Shown: piece after piece, positions 21,591 through 33,176 of the stretch | Position numbering within the stretch: the first letter of the stretch is position 1 | How the letters are laid out: every line of letters begins with the position of its first letter | Assembly: GCA_024509875.1 (NCBI GenBank) | Contig: JAMPIV010019879.1 | Location: forward strand, 412,001-476,000 | Origin: Oreohelix idahoensis | Taxonomy: Eukaryota > Mollusca > Gastropoda > Stylommatophora > Oreohelicidae | Length of the DNA stretch: 64,000 nucleotides | Reading direction: 5' to 3' | The notes under the pieces: generated by a model | Seen by the model: only the letters and a program-made list of their open reading frames with translations | Told to the model about the DNA's origin: nothing | Databases searched by the model: none | Made by a program: the position numbers and the translations under genes

Positions 21591-23130
21591 GTATGTGAAA
21601 AAAACATCCTGTCAGAACCAAGCTGTTTCAAGGATCTGAAAGTAGGGAGAAAAAAGTGGACTTAAAAAACAGTTTTTAAAAAAAGGTGTGCCACTTACTT
21701 TTCACTACGTCTGCCACTGGCTTGAGAACAGATTACAAAAAAATAAAAATAAAGTCAACAACTTCCAAATTATATCAGTTTCTTTATAATAATTAATAAC
21801 ACAGCATATGTTATGGAAACATAAACAAACAAGTCCTGAAAAACTAGTAATGAAAAGTAAAACAGTGAACTTTGTTGAAAAGCATAATAGAAGGAAAAAT
21901 GATTAAGGCATATAGGCAGGGGGATGGAAGGGATTTTGATTAGAAGGAACTATAAATGGATGGTAAGAAAGAATCCCTTGGCATAGGATCTACATCAAGG
22001 CAAGAGTCAGCAAATATTATTAGACATCAATTGCTGCCAGCCTTCAATGCACTTGAACTGAATCTAAAATAACAACCTAACACCAAACAGAGAGTAGCAT
22101 GGATAACTAATCCTGCCTCCGCCAAAAACTCTATAATCTTGGGCCCTTTCCTCTATAGTTAATATTAGTGAAATTATGTCCAAGGCCCCAATCACATCTG
22201 GGTCTGTGGGGGTCTACTCCACTGAGATAGGTAAGCGTACACGAAAGAGATGACGTCACCAGACCAAAGTAATGATCACAAAGACATATGCAGACAACGC
22301 TAAAACTTGACATGTAAAATCAGGGAAGGCACATCTCCAAGGAAAACGTTTTAGGGAGAAGTGGAAAAAAATACTGTGTTAAAAGAGAAGACCACAAATG
22401 CATTAAATGCTAAAAAAAACCAGTTCTTACAGCATTCTCTCAAAAATTAAAATCTTTTCTAAATGTACAAAACTAGACTAATATGTTATATTTACACACA
22501 ATGTAAGGACATGTCCATGATGGCTGGTGTCTGTACCAAGAGCCAATGAGAATGTGAAATTTGAATTACTAGACTGGGCACAGATGATCAAGAACAATGA
22601 GAAACAGGAAGATTGAACATGCAACAACAAAATCAATTACAACATGAAATGCTGAAGCTATTGAAGAGAACCCAGACAGCTTATTGATGTTTCCTACAAA
22701 ATAAAAAAGGCTAGAATAAATATTTAACACGCACTGCATAAATTCAAAGTCACAATATTTTATAATGTATTCAAGATAAAGGCTGAATAAGAGTTTACTC
22801 AACTTCAGCCATTTATTTTGTTATTGATAAGAACTTAATATCTTTCAGCCTCAATCTGATAATTTGCTTCTTATTTTAATGTTATCAGGATAATAATATA
22901 TCAAATGGTTTCAACAGAACTTAAAATAAGAGAACAGTCAAGGTCAGATTCACGAAACCTGCAACCTCATAAATCCAACAGTTCTTGATCTGCTGTGCAT
23001 CCCACTCTCTTCAAGAACACATGGGCACACTGAAAGTAACATGAGATACGTGATATAAAAATAAGTACGTCTTAACTAGAAGCAATTATGGTCAGCAGAC
23101 ATCCAAGCCCACTCAGCATCTACATCAACA
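21591..23130. other. Unassigned region
   Basis: Sequence upstream of the zinc-module exon. No exon, repeat copy or promoter motif could be supported by eye. Confidence 0.4.
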
Positions 23131-23139
23131 ATACCTTGA

Positions 23140-23460
23140 TCAAACAAATCAACGCTCAAATACCTAGGATGCATGTTCACAGAGGATGGTAGAATGAACA
23201 GAGAAATACATATAAGATGTCACAACAGATGGCATTTGAGTCTGTTTAATGAATTAAAAATTAGGCAGGCAGACATGTTTCCATACAAACAATAGAACAT
23301 GTCCTCCAAGACTGACAGCATGGCCTACACCAAGCTTTTTGAAGAAAAAACTGTTTGACAACAAAAGAAGCCTGAGACAGATTGCCAATTTTATGAGAGA
23401 AACTGGTGAGGGTTATATGACAGCAGAGGAAGACCATATCACAAGGTAAAATAACAAATA
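23140..23460 (+). pseudogene. LINE F-type RT C-terminal fragment
   Basis: The + strand reads STLKYLGCMFTEDGRMNREI (RT thumb) at about 23150, then, after breaks, RSLRQIANFMRETGEGYMTA at about 23370. The latter is the counterpart of SLRQTASFIRGRCGYLRA near 12395 in LINE F. No TSD was found and the copy is heavily decayed. Confidence 0.65.
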
Positions 23461-25430
23461 TTACAAACTAATAACGTTGCCCACAACGCAGGCCCCTCAA
23501 CACAGACAATGCTACAACTGATAAACAACAAATTTTTATCAACCCTTTGCAACCAGTGTTCAACGCACGCAGTCACAAACTAAAGCACTGTTGAAGAATA
23601 TCACAATACGCAAGATGAGAAAAAATGCAAATATCACCATTAGAGACCAGCACAGCTTATGGTAACACTTGCCAGCACAAGACAGCTGAAATATAGAATA
23701 GTAGACAAGAGCTGACAATGTCTCCCAAATGGTTGTCAATACATTGGTGGTGTCACTTACAGTGATAAAATACAGAGGGTTTCATTTAATGATAGTTACG
23801 AATGTTTTTTAAAAATGTAAGAGAAGTAGAAGTCTGGTTGGATGGATGAGCGTCAATAGCTTTATATGGATTTCTAGAGTTTGTGGGTAGTAAGTTGGTA
23901 TTTTCTTCTTGTTCTTAATTTAATGTACGACCTGCTTGAAACAGGGTTAGGGTTATGGTTAAGGGCAGCAGGTATGTTTTAAGGGAGTGCAAGCAACATA
24001 GTCAATATCTTATATGACCACCAGCTAAGCACAATGCTATATACAGATGTGTAAGTGAATCTCTGTCCAAAAGGCTAATTACACCATCACTGACTCTTGA
24101 AATCATCCACACATTTCCAGGGATTCCCCCTGAGGTGAAACATGCTGAGAATCCAGAATTGCACGCTAAGCTTGGAGGAATCATTTGAGCCCAGATATAA
24201 CTCTGGCTTTTACCAGGCTGGCTGCATGCAGAAGGATTTCACTATGGAGCCATGATAGGCAGGGGGAGCTGAGAAATGGCTCTGTGTAGGACATGACAAT
24301 TCCTTGGGTGAGGCAAGAACCAGAGCACGGTATCCTAGCACTGCCTATTTAGAGAGCCCCCTTTGATGGCAGGGAATGCATAGTATGCCATGCGCCTCTC
24401 CCTCCTAGCTTGGGACCAGATGTGATGATCCTTTAAATATAAGCCAAGCTGGAGAAACTGAAGCTCATGATTTCAACATCATATTTCGGAATGGCGAGCC
24501 ACAGGAAAAGCTTAGATCTACAGTGTAGATAACACCATGGAGTCTTCACCTTGGTATTGGCTGCGAAAGAGCAAGAAGCTCAGCAGCCCTAGTTAACAAC
24601 AACAATTGGTGGGCAGTTGACAGACACGTGCATCTATCTACTTTTCTTTGTTCCTTCTGCACAAGCTTTCAAATGTAGATCAGCTACAGAACAAGGAAAC
24701 ACCTAACAGGAACATGGACACTCAATGCTAAAGAAATCCTCAATAAACAGATATAGATAAATAGCAGGCAATCGTAAGACAGAAAAAATAAACACTAGGC
24801 CTACAGCTAATACAACATAAACTGTTTCTCCCTAAGAGTGACAATGTACAACGGCTGCAGTGGACAAAAAAGTAAGTATTAAACTATTAGCAAGGTAGAT
24901 GACAAGCTTGCAGACAAGGTCTGCCATGTTGTGAGAATGGCTATCCATATTTACAATACGGCTATCTTTAACCTATTCCCAGCCCTGTTTTGAGCTTTGT
25001 CAAACAGCTATCCTTAACATAACACCAACCCTGCTTTGAGCTTTGTAAAAATTAATAAAGCCCTATGAACGATGGGGCAGCTTTAAAAATAAAAACAAAT
25101 CTCCAACTTGCTACAAAATGCCGCGTTTTTTTAAATTTTGGTCAACATGGCAGCCTCCAGTCTACTCTCCCCTACTTCAAACATCAAGGATATTAAAACT
25201 GTAATTAAACCAAGCCCTACTAACAACGGACTGCAAGAAAACAGAACAGATAATTTGAAATCTCGTCCACGCAATTCTCACTCGCGAATTTAAAACTAGA
25301 AAAGCCAACTTACTATACGTGAAGGCAGAATGTTGTATGTACTGTGCAAAATCTTATGTAACGTGTGTACGTCGGGGGCTATTATGATACTGAAGAAGCA
25401 TCTCGCAATCAATGGAATAGCTAAAAATCA
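23461..25430. other. Unassigned region, possibly old LINE 5' sequence
   Basis: At about 24710 a short reading TGTWTLNAKEILN resembles the start of a LINE endonuclease (GTWNVRTLN). The GC-richer 24000-24650 may be a LINE leader. The evidence is weak and no boundaries were found. Confidence 0.3.
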
Positions 25431-25730
25431 ATGTAATAAATCATTACACACTCGTTAACTGGATAAACACAGCGCTCAAAAAATTCTTTTGGAATTGAAA
25501 ACAATATATATCCTATTAACTTTGTTCTGTGTTCTATTTTTGATTACATTTTTATTTGTTTGAAATTATATTTGACGGAGTTACAAACTTTTGAAAACTA
25601 GCGTCATCATTTGAGGAAATTCATAACAGAAGTAATCTATTTATTAATGTAATATCTAAAAATCGGCCCATTCTTATGAGTTTATAATTATATAGACTTC
25701 TCGAAGGGAAGCTAACGATTATTTCCACAT
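25431..25730 (+). mobile_element. Subterminal arm of an N-RAG-type transposon (second, truncated copy)
   Basis: This about 300-bp stretch is the inverted counterpart of about 48137-48406 inside the transposon at 45587-48558. Shared words include TTGACGGAGTTACAAAC, CTAAAAATCGGCCCAT and CTTCTCGAAGGGAAGCTAA. No CAC terminus is present at this copy and the right side runs into a mariner-like fragment, so it is a truncated relic. It shows that the family has more than one copy in this genome. Confidence 0.75.
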
Positions 25731-25749
25731 ACTTTTTTTTTTTAAACAA

Positions 25750-26060
25750 GGTTACCGCAGTACATCAGCTGAAAGAGAAAGATCACCAGTCCCGTGTCAA
25801 CTACTGCTCCTGGTTTCGAAAATTCCTTGTTGAGGAAGGCGAGAAAGTCCTAGATGTTACCTTCTTCACAGATGAGGCATGGTTCCACCTTTCCAAGTAC
25901 GTGAAAAGCTAGAACACTCGTCTGTGGAGCAGCGAAAATCCACAAATTTCAAGAAATGCCTCTCCGCGATCACAAAGTCGGGATGTGGTGTGCCATCAGT
26001 CGTATGCGCATAATTGGGCCCATTTTCTTCAATAACACTGTGACAGGTTATGAGAATAGA
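25750..26060 (+). pseudogene. Mariner/Tc1-like transposase fragment
   Basis: The reading gives HQLKEKDHQSRVNYCSWF, then VTFFTDEAWFHLSKYV (first catalytic Asp of a D,D,D/E transposase), a stop, NTRLWSSENP, and in a shifted frame VGMWCAISRMRIIGPIFFNNT. These are conserved blocks of a transposase that cuts and pastes TIR elements. The N-terminal DNA-binding region and the last catalytic residue are missing, and stops and a frameshift are present. No TIRs were found. Confidence 0.75.
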
Positions 26061-28281
26061 CTACAGTTAATCCGTCCGCTTGCTTCCCAGCGGCGCCCCT
26101 CATTACGTTCCACCTGGCGTTCCACCTTGCTTCCCTCATTAGTATGCACGTTTGTTACGCAAAATCCATGCCTTTTCGCTATCTGTCTAATTCATATTTT
26201 AGCCACGCCTATTTTTCTTGTTTCACGCGCTGATGAGCGGCTACTCAGATCTATAACTGTCATTCCTTCTAAAGGGGACGAACCAAGTACGTTTGCCTGA
26301 AAGCTCGATGGAAGCAGAGCTGTCAAAATTACGGACCTGACAGCGCACGGTCCCAAAAACACGTGCCAGGCAACGGCTTTTGAAGCTCCCTGCAGAGCTC
26401 GTCAATCGCTGAGATCAGAAGGCTTTGTTGTCGAGTCACCAGGTAACAGAGCGAACGGAGAAATTCTTTATCGGGGAGGAAACCCCCCACTGATTTCTGC
26501 TGATTTGCCGAGGCGCGACTTTCGTCATCCTCCAGCGAAATTACGCTATTTCAGTATATATACTTCATCTATCAAACTCATTTATCAATATCAGTTACTT
26601 CAGGAAATTTTTGAAATATCTAGCTCGATATCATAAGAGCCATAGTACAAAGTGGATTACTAGATTTCGTGGAGATAGTTAATTTTTCTGTTTTGTGGTA
26701 ATATATATATATATTAGCATTTTTGTGATTTCTTGTGCTAAGTTTATCATTATAACTCACTGAGATTTCTAGGCGATTTAACTGATGTATTAAATAACGC
26801 ATAGCTATTTTATTCCAGATGGTTTAACTAACTAATAGACGCTAGGTGATTGATAATTGACAGAATACAATTTACTTCTATCCATTTTGTGTAATTTTAT
26901 AAATGACTAGTGTTTATATCACGTGTTAAAAGCGATAAGATAAGCTAGACACTTGTGGTCTATGATCTAATTTAATAATGGAGTGGTTAAGAGGTCTTAC
27001 CTTAACGCGTGTTAGGATATGATATTTATTATATTATGGTTAAATATGTGTATTTCTTCCTAAATCTAGGCTGATCAAACCCTGCGAACTAGCGGTCTTA
27101 TGGTCTTATGTTCTTATAAGCATCTAGAGATTATTGTATTTTTGAGGCTTCGTGTTGTGACCCTGTGCGGTCCACTTTCTTCACTTATGAGAGAGGCCAA
27201 TATAGAAACAATAACTGTAATACTAACTGGACTTGAACATTACCAGATTTTATATCATATATAGCGAGCCCTCACCTCTCTATTACACTGAGTGAACAGA
27301 AGAGGAAGAAAGGAAGAACTGTATGTCTCTCTTGCACACTTTCTTTCCTTCTCTATATATGTAATTAACGTGTGTTGGTAATGCAAACACAAATACAACA
27401 TTTATTGAATTACTTAAAGGTAACACAACATCCAATTACAATAACACAAATGCAATAAGAACTAACATTAAATATACCTGGAAAAGAAGATAATAGTTAA
27501 TGCAAAATACACAAATGAATCTTAAGTCTATACTATGTGATGATGATGATGAATTTAAGCTAATCCTAAACACTAAAAAAAAGGATATCTTGTTTCTTGG
27601 TCTCTGACTGACTGTCAATAAAACTCCGGGTGTTTGTACGCCGTGAACATGTCTTTGTCTGCATTCAATAACATTGTCCGGCTCACTGACCTTCTTCGGG
27701 TGTCGATGGCCTGATCTTTTGTTCTTCACAATGCGAGTGTTGACAATGAAATGAGTGGCTGGGGTGGCGTGTTCATATGTTATGTAGACCGCAACGTTTT
27801 TCTGTAGAGACTTTGTCTGGTATGCAGATGTCCCTTTGTGGTGAAGATATTTTGCTCATGTGGTGCTTGATATGAATATGTTATATATCTGTATATGTTG
27901 GCGCATCAGTTTTACTTGGCGAGTCTGTCCATTACCGCAGGTAATTTAGGATCTCAATACTTTTCGTAGGCACTGGGTTTACAAGATCGTCCGTCTGCTC
28001 CTGCAACTTCTGATCAAGATTTCTCAAAGGCACTTGTAATGAATATCGTCTGTAGGCTACTGCTACTTCTAATCAATAATTCACGTAGACAGCTCTTAGT
28101 AATGCATCCATTATTCTAGGTATTTTCTGCTTACTTTTCTGTGTGGGTGGTTGGTGATAGAAAGTATCCTACGCCGCCTGGCAAATTCCTTTCTAAAACC
28201 CCCGTTGGTTGTTGGTAGGTTTGTTGCCGTTAAATATCTGTGAGATACGTGTCGTCGCAGTATATCTGGTTGGCCCTGCTC
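26061..28281. other. Unassigned region
   Basis: No convincing exon or element was recognised. It includes a (GAT)n run near 27537 and a (TA)n run near 26702. A 97-codon - strand frame at 27729-27436 has no recognisable motif. Confidence 0.4.
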
Positions 28282-28293
28282 ATTAGCTTGTCC

Positions 28294-28601
28294 GAGACCC
28301 CAAGATGCAGCAATAGTGAATGCAGTCAGCGACTCATAGCTTGACTGCCTGCGTCAGGACCAGCGAATCAGAGCTGGTCAAGACCACACTCCACCTCCAC
28401 GTGGTGGTCCTGGAAACAGTCTGCAGCAGTGCAGTCTGGCTGAGCGAGTGCGGATCGAAATGGGAAGGCAAACCCGGTTCATAAAAAATGCCAAGCAGAA
28501 GTCGGATGTGTCGACCGAAAGGTGCAGATATCACAGCTTAGGCGCAAACAGACACAATGCAACCACCGTCCTTTTCAGGGCGAACGAGGAAGAAGAAGAA
28601 G
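28294..28601 (+). mobile_element. 0.3-kb GAA-tailed retroposon, copy 1
   Basis: A perfect 12-bp TSD ATTAGCTTGTCC flanks it at 28282-28293 and 28602-28613. The element begins with CCCAAGATGCAGCAATAGTG and ends with GGGCGAACGAGGAAGAAGAAG. The same unit is at 31630-31931 with its own TSD and almost the same 5' end, so this is a complete non-coding unit. The (GAA)n tail is like that of LINE B, making LINE B a possible partner. I could not find clear A and B boxes. Confidence 0.8.
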
Positions 28602-28613
28602 ATTAGCTTGTCC

Positions 28614-29594
28614 CGTGATTTGCGCCAGACAGGGTAGTAAGACGAAGGCTGAGTTATCTCAAAGGGTCCCTGTCTCTACCACTGCGATGGATAAAATGAT
28701 AAAGCCTTACAAGTACCCCGTAACCTATGCTACGCATGCAGTGTGTTCTTGTCTGTTAAATCTTATCATTATAATGAATGACTGTGCGGTGTTTACTGCA
28801 CTGTTAACGGGTAATGTAAGGAGTAAAAGAAAAGTGTCTTGTATTTACCTCGTTATAGTTACTGGAAACTGTGCAATCTTATAAATATAATAATTCTCTG
28901 CTCGGTGTTTATTGCACCCTGTACTTAATAATGTAAAATATAATATTAGAGTAAAACGTGATTGGTATTTACAGTGTCATATTTATGGAAAATATGTATA
29001 TAGATATCTGGAATTAGAATGAATATATATTAATTATGTACAAACTATAGTACACTAACCTTGGTTTCCATATAAAGAAATCACTGACTTCATGTCCTGA
29101 CTCTTCCTCGTGAAATATAGAAACTTTGGGTCTCCGTTAATCCAATATTACTTTGTCTGTTCCATGAGATCCGACTGACCACACTACGCATTGTAAAGCG
29201 TGCTCGCTGAACTGTCTCTGGTCGTCCATTATGCTCTGTTACAAGGCAAAATAATACTTGTGTATTACTGCCCTTGTGTAAACACAACCGAGTCATATTG
29301 GCGACTACCTCGATAGTCTGTTGACCTAATGTCTCCTTGTTGTAAAAACATTCCATGCGAAATTTGATGCTTTCTGAGGGCTTACGCCGAGCGCTGTCTA
29401 TTGTGGACAATGGGCTTAGAAAGTCGAAATTCAAACTCATTCGCTCCTCGTGACAGTGTCTCCGCCACCAGAGGCCAGACAACCCCGGAACTATATATAT
29501 ATATATATATATATTATTCGTCCTATGACGGTGACCACCACGTATAAATCTTATTTCAACCAACTAAATGCAGAGATACATGATTTATCCAGGA
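28614..29594. other. Unassigned region with a (TA)n microsatellite
   Basis: A (TA)n run at about 29491-29514 inflates open frames on both strands. No gene can be supported. Confidence 0.4.
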
Positions 29595-29609
29595 AACTAA
29601 TTAACACAC

Positions 29610-30273
29610 GAGAAGAAAGAAAACATCAGATTGAGCTGGGAGAACAGGTCCTGGAGCAGGTCGACCACTTTAAATACCTCGGAGTTATTATAGACCGAAA
29701 GGGAGGCATCAAAGAAGAGTTGGCCACTCGAAAAGCAGCAGCTGGGAGACTTTTTCAGGCCATAAATCGAAGATTCCTCAGCAAGAGAGAGGTTGGTAAG
29801 AAAACGAAGATGGCTGTATACCGCTCCACCTATGTCCCAGTCTTGACATACGGATGCGAGTCATGGGCAATGACTACAACCCATAAAAGCCAGATCCAAA
29901 CCTCAGAAATGAGGTATCTGAGGAAGGTGGTTGAAGTAACAAGAAGAGACATGGTACGCAACCAGACGATACGCCAAGGCCTTAAATCCTACCCCCTGCA
30001 GACCCAAGTAGAACAGTCCCAATTAAGATGGTTTGGCCATGTCTGCAGAATGGGAGAAGATCGGATACCACGACAAGCATGGGAAACAAAGAGCCAAGGA
30101 TCCAGACCCCGAGGACGACCCAGAGTCCGCTGGGAGGACAACATTAGACAATCTTTGAAGGATCGAGGACTAGAATGGAACCAGGCCAGGAGGAAGACAG
30201 CCGATAGGATAGTCTGGCGCTCTCTCTTCCAAACCTCCACACCTCACGGTAGAAGGGGAACGACTAAGTAAGT
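29610..30273 (+). mobile_element. LINE A copy 3: 664 bp, best-preserved copy
   Basis: A 15-bp TSD AACTAATTAACACAC is at 29595-29609 and 30274-30288. An open frame runs through the element to 30271, with FKYLGVIIDRKGG, STYVPVLTYGCESWAMT, LRWFGHVCRMGEDR and GRPRVRWEDNIRQSL. It lacks RT catalytic motifs, which were lost by 5' truncation. The 3' end is GAACGACTAAGTAAGT. It is the reference for copies 1 and 4 and for the 29-bp insertion in LINE D1. Confidence 0.9.
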
Positions 30274-30288
30274 AACTAATTAACACAC

Positions 30289-31619
30289 CAACTTCAGCGA
30301 CTACCTTGAAATTAGCAGTCAGCACCAAGGATAGTCTGGGGCTGGATTTGGCAAATAATCTGACACTGTATAGTTATAGTACTTGTTAGTGTTTATTTCT
30401 ATGGAATACCTGCGACAACTATTGGGTAAGCGAATATGAGTGTGGCCACAGTATGATTGAGTGAATGAACAGAAAGAGAGAACCATATTTTTCTTTTGGT
30501 ACCACCATCATACTAATCTTCTCTTTTTTTTCTATCACTAACCTAAGTATTTACGGGGTAGCTTAATTAGGAACTTGTTCTTTCCCCGTACTGACTATTC
30601 CATATCTTATCGTTAACTTTTGATCTTTTGGGTTAATTACCTCTGTTGGGATCTTCTTTTGGTTTTTCCATTACAAGAGGGGAGGACCTATTGGGTTAAT
30701 TTCATTTGTCTGTAAACCATGCTTTATTGATGTATATGCTTGATGTTGTGAATTTCTAGTGATAATAAACTTAATAAACCTTAAGTTATCGTGTTGGTCA
30801 ACGCCTGCCCATATATGTTATCCATAGTTTGTTTTCACGTTTGTTTTCACGTTTGTGCGTATTTGTCACAGAATTGTGTGTAAGTGGGTGCGGTGTAACT
30901 TGTATAAGGAGAGAAAGTGTGTCTAATTTAAATATATAGTCGTAAAGATAGGCTGGATAAGAGAAATTGCTCACTCCAGAGACTGTTCTTTCTCTTACAC
31001 CATCACATCGTGAGAAAAACTATTTCTTACACCTTTCACATAGTTACCACTATCACCTCTGCTCGGACAGGACCATAAATATCTCAGACCTATCTTGTAA
31101 AAGTTACGACAAACACCATAAACGCAGAACGTTACCGCACCGACATTCTCGAACCATTCCTAACCCACCTTACTGAGCTTGAAATTCAGGAAGCCTGGTT
31201 CCAGCAGGATCGAAAAATGTCAGCTTCCTTATTGCGATAGTATTGTGACCGCTTGGCCTTTCACGCTAGCATTATCCCTCCTACTTCCACGCTAAGCATT
31301 TATATGTGCTATAATATGCTACATGTAAGAATGACAGACCTTAAAAGCAAATAAGACGTTTTTACACAAAACGCAGTATTCATTCAAAGTTCAGTTGGCA
31401 GTTACTGCTCTGACAGGGCAAACGTAGGTCAGTCCCAGATAATAATGAATGGGTTTTATAAGCGCGAAAGTGGGAAATGAATGTTTGTGTGATCTGGTTT
31501 TTTTAAAATCCAATTGTTAAGTTGGAAAAGATCACACATGTGAAAAAAGTCGAAATAACAGAATGTCGTGTGCAAAAAGGTCGAAAAGCTGAGGAGAGGA
31601 GTGCAAATGTAGATTATTG
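30289..31619. other. Unassigned region
   Basis: I see no exon or recognisable repeat. There is an AT-rich stretch with AATAAA words near 30765. Confidence 0.4.
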
Positions 31620-31629
31620 TACCGTGTGA

Positions 31630-31931
31630 GACCCCAAGATGCAGCAATAGTGAATGCAGTCAGCGACCCATAGCTGTACTGCTTGCATCAGGACCAGCGA
31701 ACCAGAGCTGGTCAAGACCGCACTCCACCTCCACGTGGTGGTCCTGGAAACAGTCTGCAGCAGTGCAGTCTGGCTGAGCGAGTGCGGATCGCAATGGGAA
31801 GGCAAACCCGGTCCCTAAAAATGCCATGCTGAAGTCGGATGTGTCGACCGAAAGGTGCAGATATCACAGCTTAGGCGTAAACAGACACAACGCAACCACT
31901 GTCCTTTTCAGGGCGAACGAGGAAGAAGAAG
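31630..31931 (+). mobile_element. 0.3-kb GAA-tailed retroposon, copy 2
   Basis: A 10-bp TSD TACCGTGTGA is at 31620-31629 and 31932-31941. The copy is colinear with that at 28294-28601, with scattered substitutions and small indels. Having the same 5' start in two independent insertions supports a defined element of about 305 bp. Confidence 0.8.
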
Positions 31932-31941
31932 TACCGTGTGA

Positions 31942-32288
31942 AAAAAGGACGGGTCGTGTGAAAAAAGGCGGGAAAAAAAGAAGAAATAGTATAAATAGAA
32001 GAGTTGTGTGCGATAGGCAGAGATTTCATGATTTATGATTCTAATGAAACCATAACTTTAGACTAGAGGATTTTTACAGATAGCGTTAGGTGAACTTCGT
32101 CTTTGAGGATACCAAGACAAGTTTTTGAGTAGACAAATCAGTATATTATTCTATTTGGATATACATATATTATTCTATTTGGATATACATATATTATTCA
32201 GTTGGATTACATATTGTTTCATCTTGGATAACCAATCATCATTGTGAAATTTACAGTGTTTGTCTAATGACATCAATAAAGTCTAATT
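31942..32288. other. Unassigned region with a short tandem repeat
   Basis: At about 32143-32210 the unit ATATATTATTCTATTTGGAT is present about 2.7 times. Nothing else was recognised. Confidence 0.5.
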
Positions 32289-33055
32289 CAGTGTTTCTCA
32301 ACGGGGGCGGTACCGCCCCCTGGGGGGCGTTTTCAAGATGTCTGGGGGCGTTCTGATGGGTCGCAACGATTGGGGGTCGCTACTTTCATTCAGGAGGGCG
32401 ATGTGTTCATTTTTACAAGAATCAATATGAAACAATTACAAAAGATATTCCCCTTAGCATAGCTTGTAACACGATAGTTTTTATTTGCCCTGCGTCCCAT
32501 GGAGTGTTTCAGGGATTCCAAACACAAAATTTTATTATCTGGGATGTTACCATTGTCACGAGACAGTAGGCGGAGATTTACTTCCCTTCAACACTCAAAA
32601 CATTCGTTAACCTCTCGACACACCCAAGCTAACCTTCCCTCTCCACTCTCGACACATATTTTCTTCTGGAAACACATTTCCGTCAAACATTGATTAGCCC
32701 GTGAACACATCACAGCCTCTTTCCTACTCTGTCCACTTCCACAGCACGACTCCCTCCCAAAACATTCCCCGCACCATCACGTGTCCCACGTGTGCCTGCC
32801 AAAAAACGAACTTGTGGTGTATATAATTCCGTACTTAAACACATATTTAATATAAATATGCTTTTATAAATGTTCTTTCTCTATTTCTTTATATTATATA
32901 ACTCATTAACTGCATTGCTTTTTTAAAAGTATGGTGGAATATATGTTCATGTGTGTGTTTGTGTATACACGATAAAGAGCAAGGGGGTGTTAAAAGGGTG
33001 GGGGGGGGGGGCTTTTAAAAATATTAGTTGCTACTATCAGGGTTGAGAAACACTG
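32289..33055. mobile_element. hAT-like non-autonomous DNA transposon (767 bp)
   Basis: The TIR CAGTGTTTCTCAAC starts at 32289 and its inverted copy GTTGAGAAACACTG ends at 33055. The 8-bp flanks GTCTAATT and CTCCAATT match at six positions, fitting the 8-bp TSDs of hAT elements. The termini resemble the CAGTGTTTCTCAAC ends common in hAT families. There is no transposase frame inside. A G-run of 12 lies at about 33000-33011. Confidence 0.8.
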
Positions 33056-33176
33056 CTCCAATTGAATTGTTCTACATTGCTGTTTGTGGAACTTTATAGT
33101 AATTTCTTTTGGATATACGTTGTTATGCTGAAACTGTTTTGCGTATCACCAAACTTAAAGGGAAGAACATTCCTGG

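Noticed and set aside
21218..21639. Two + strand frames opposite the zinc-module exon
   Set aside because: They are antisense shadows of a well-supported - strand exon.
27436..27729. 97-codon - strand frame
   Set aside because: It has no motif, splice context or repeat; the Ser run comes from a GAT microsatellite.
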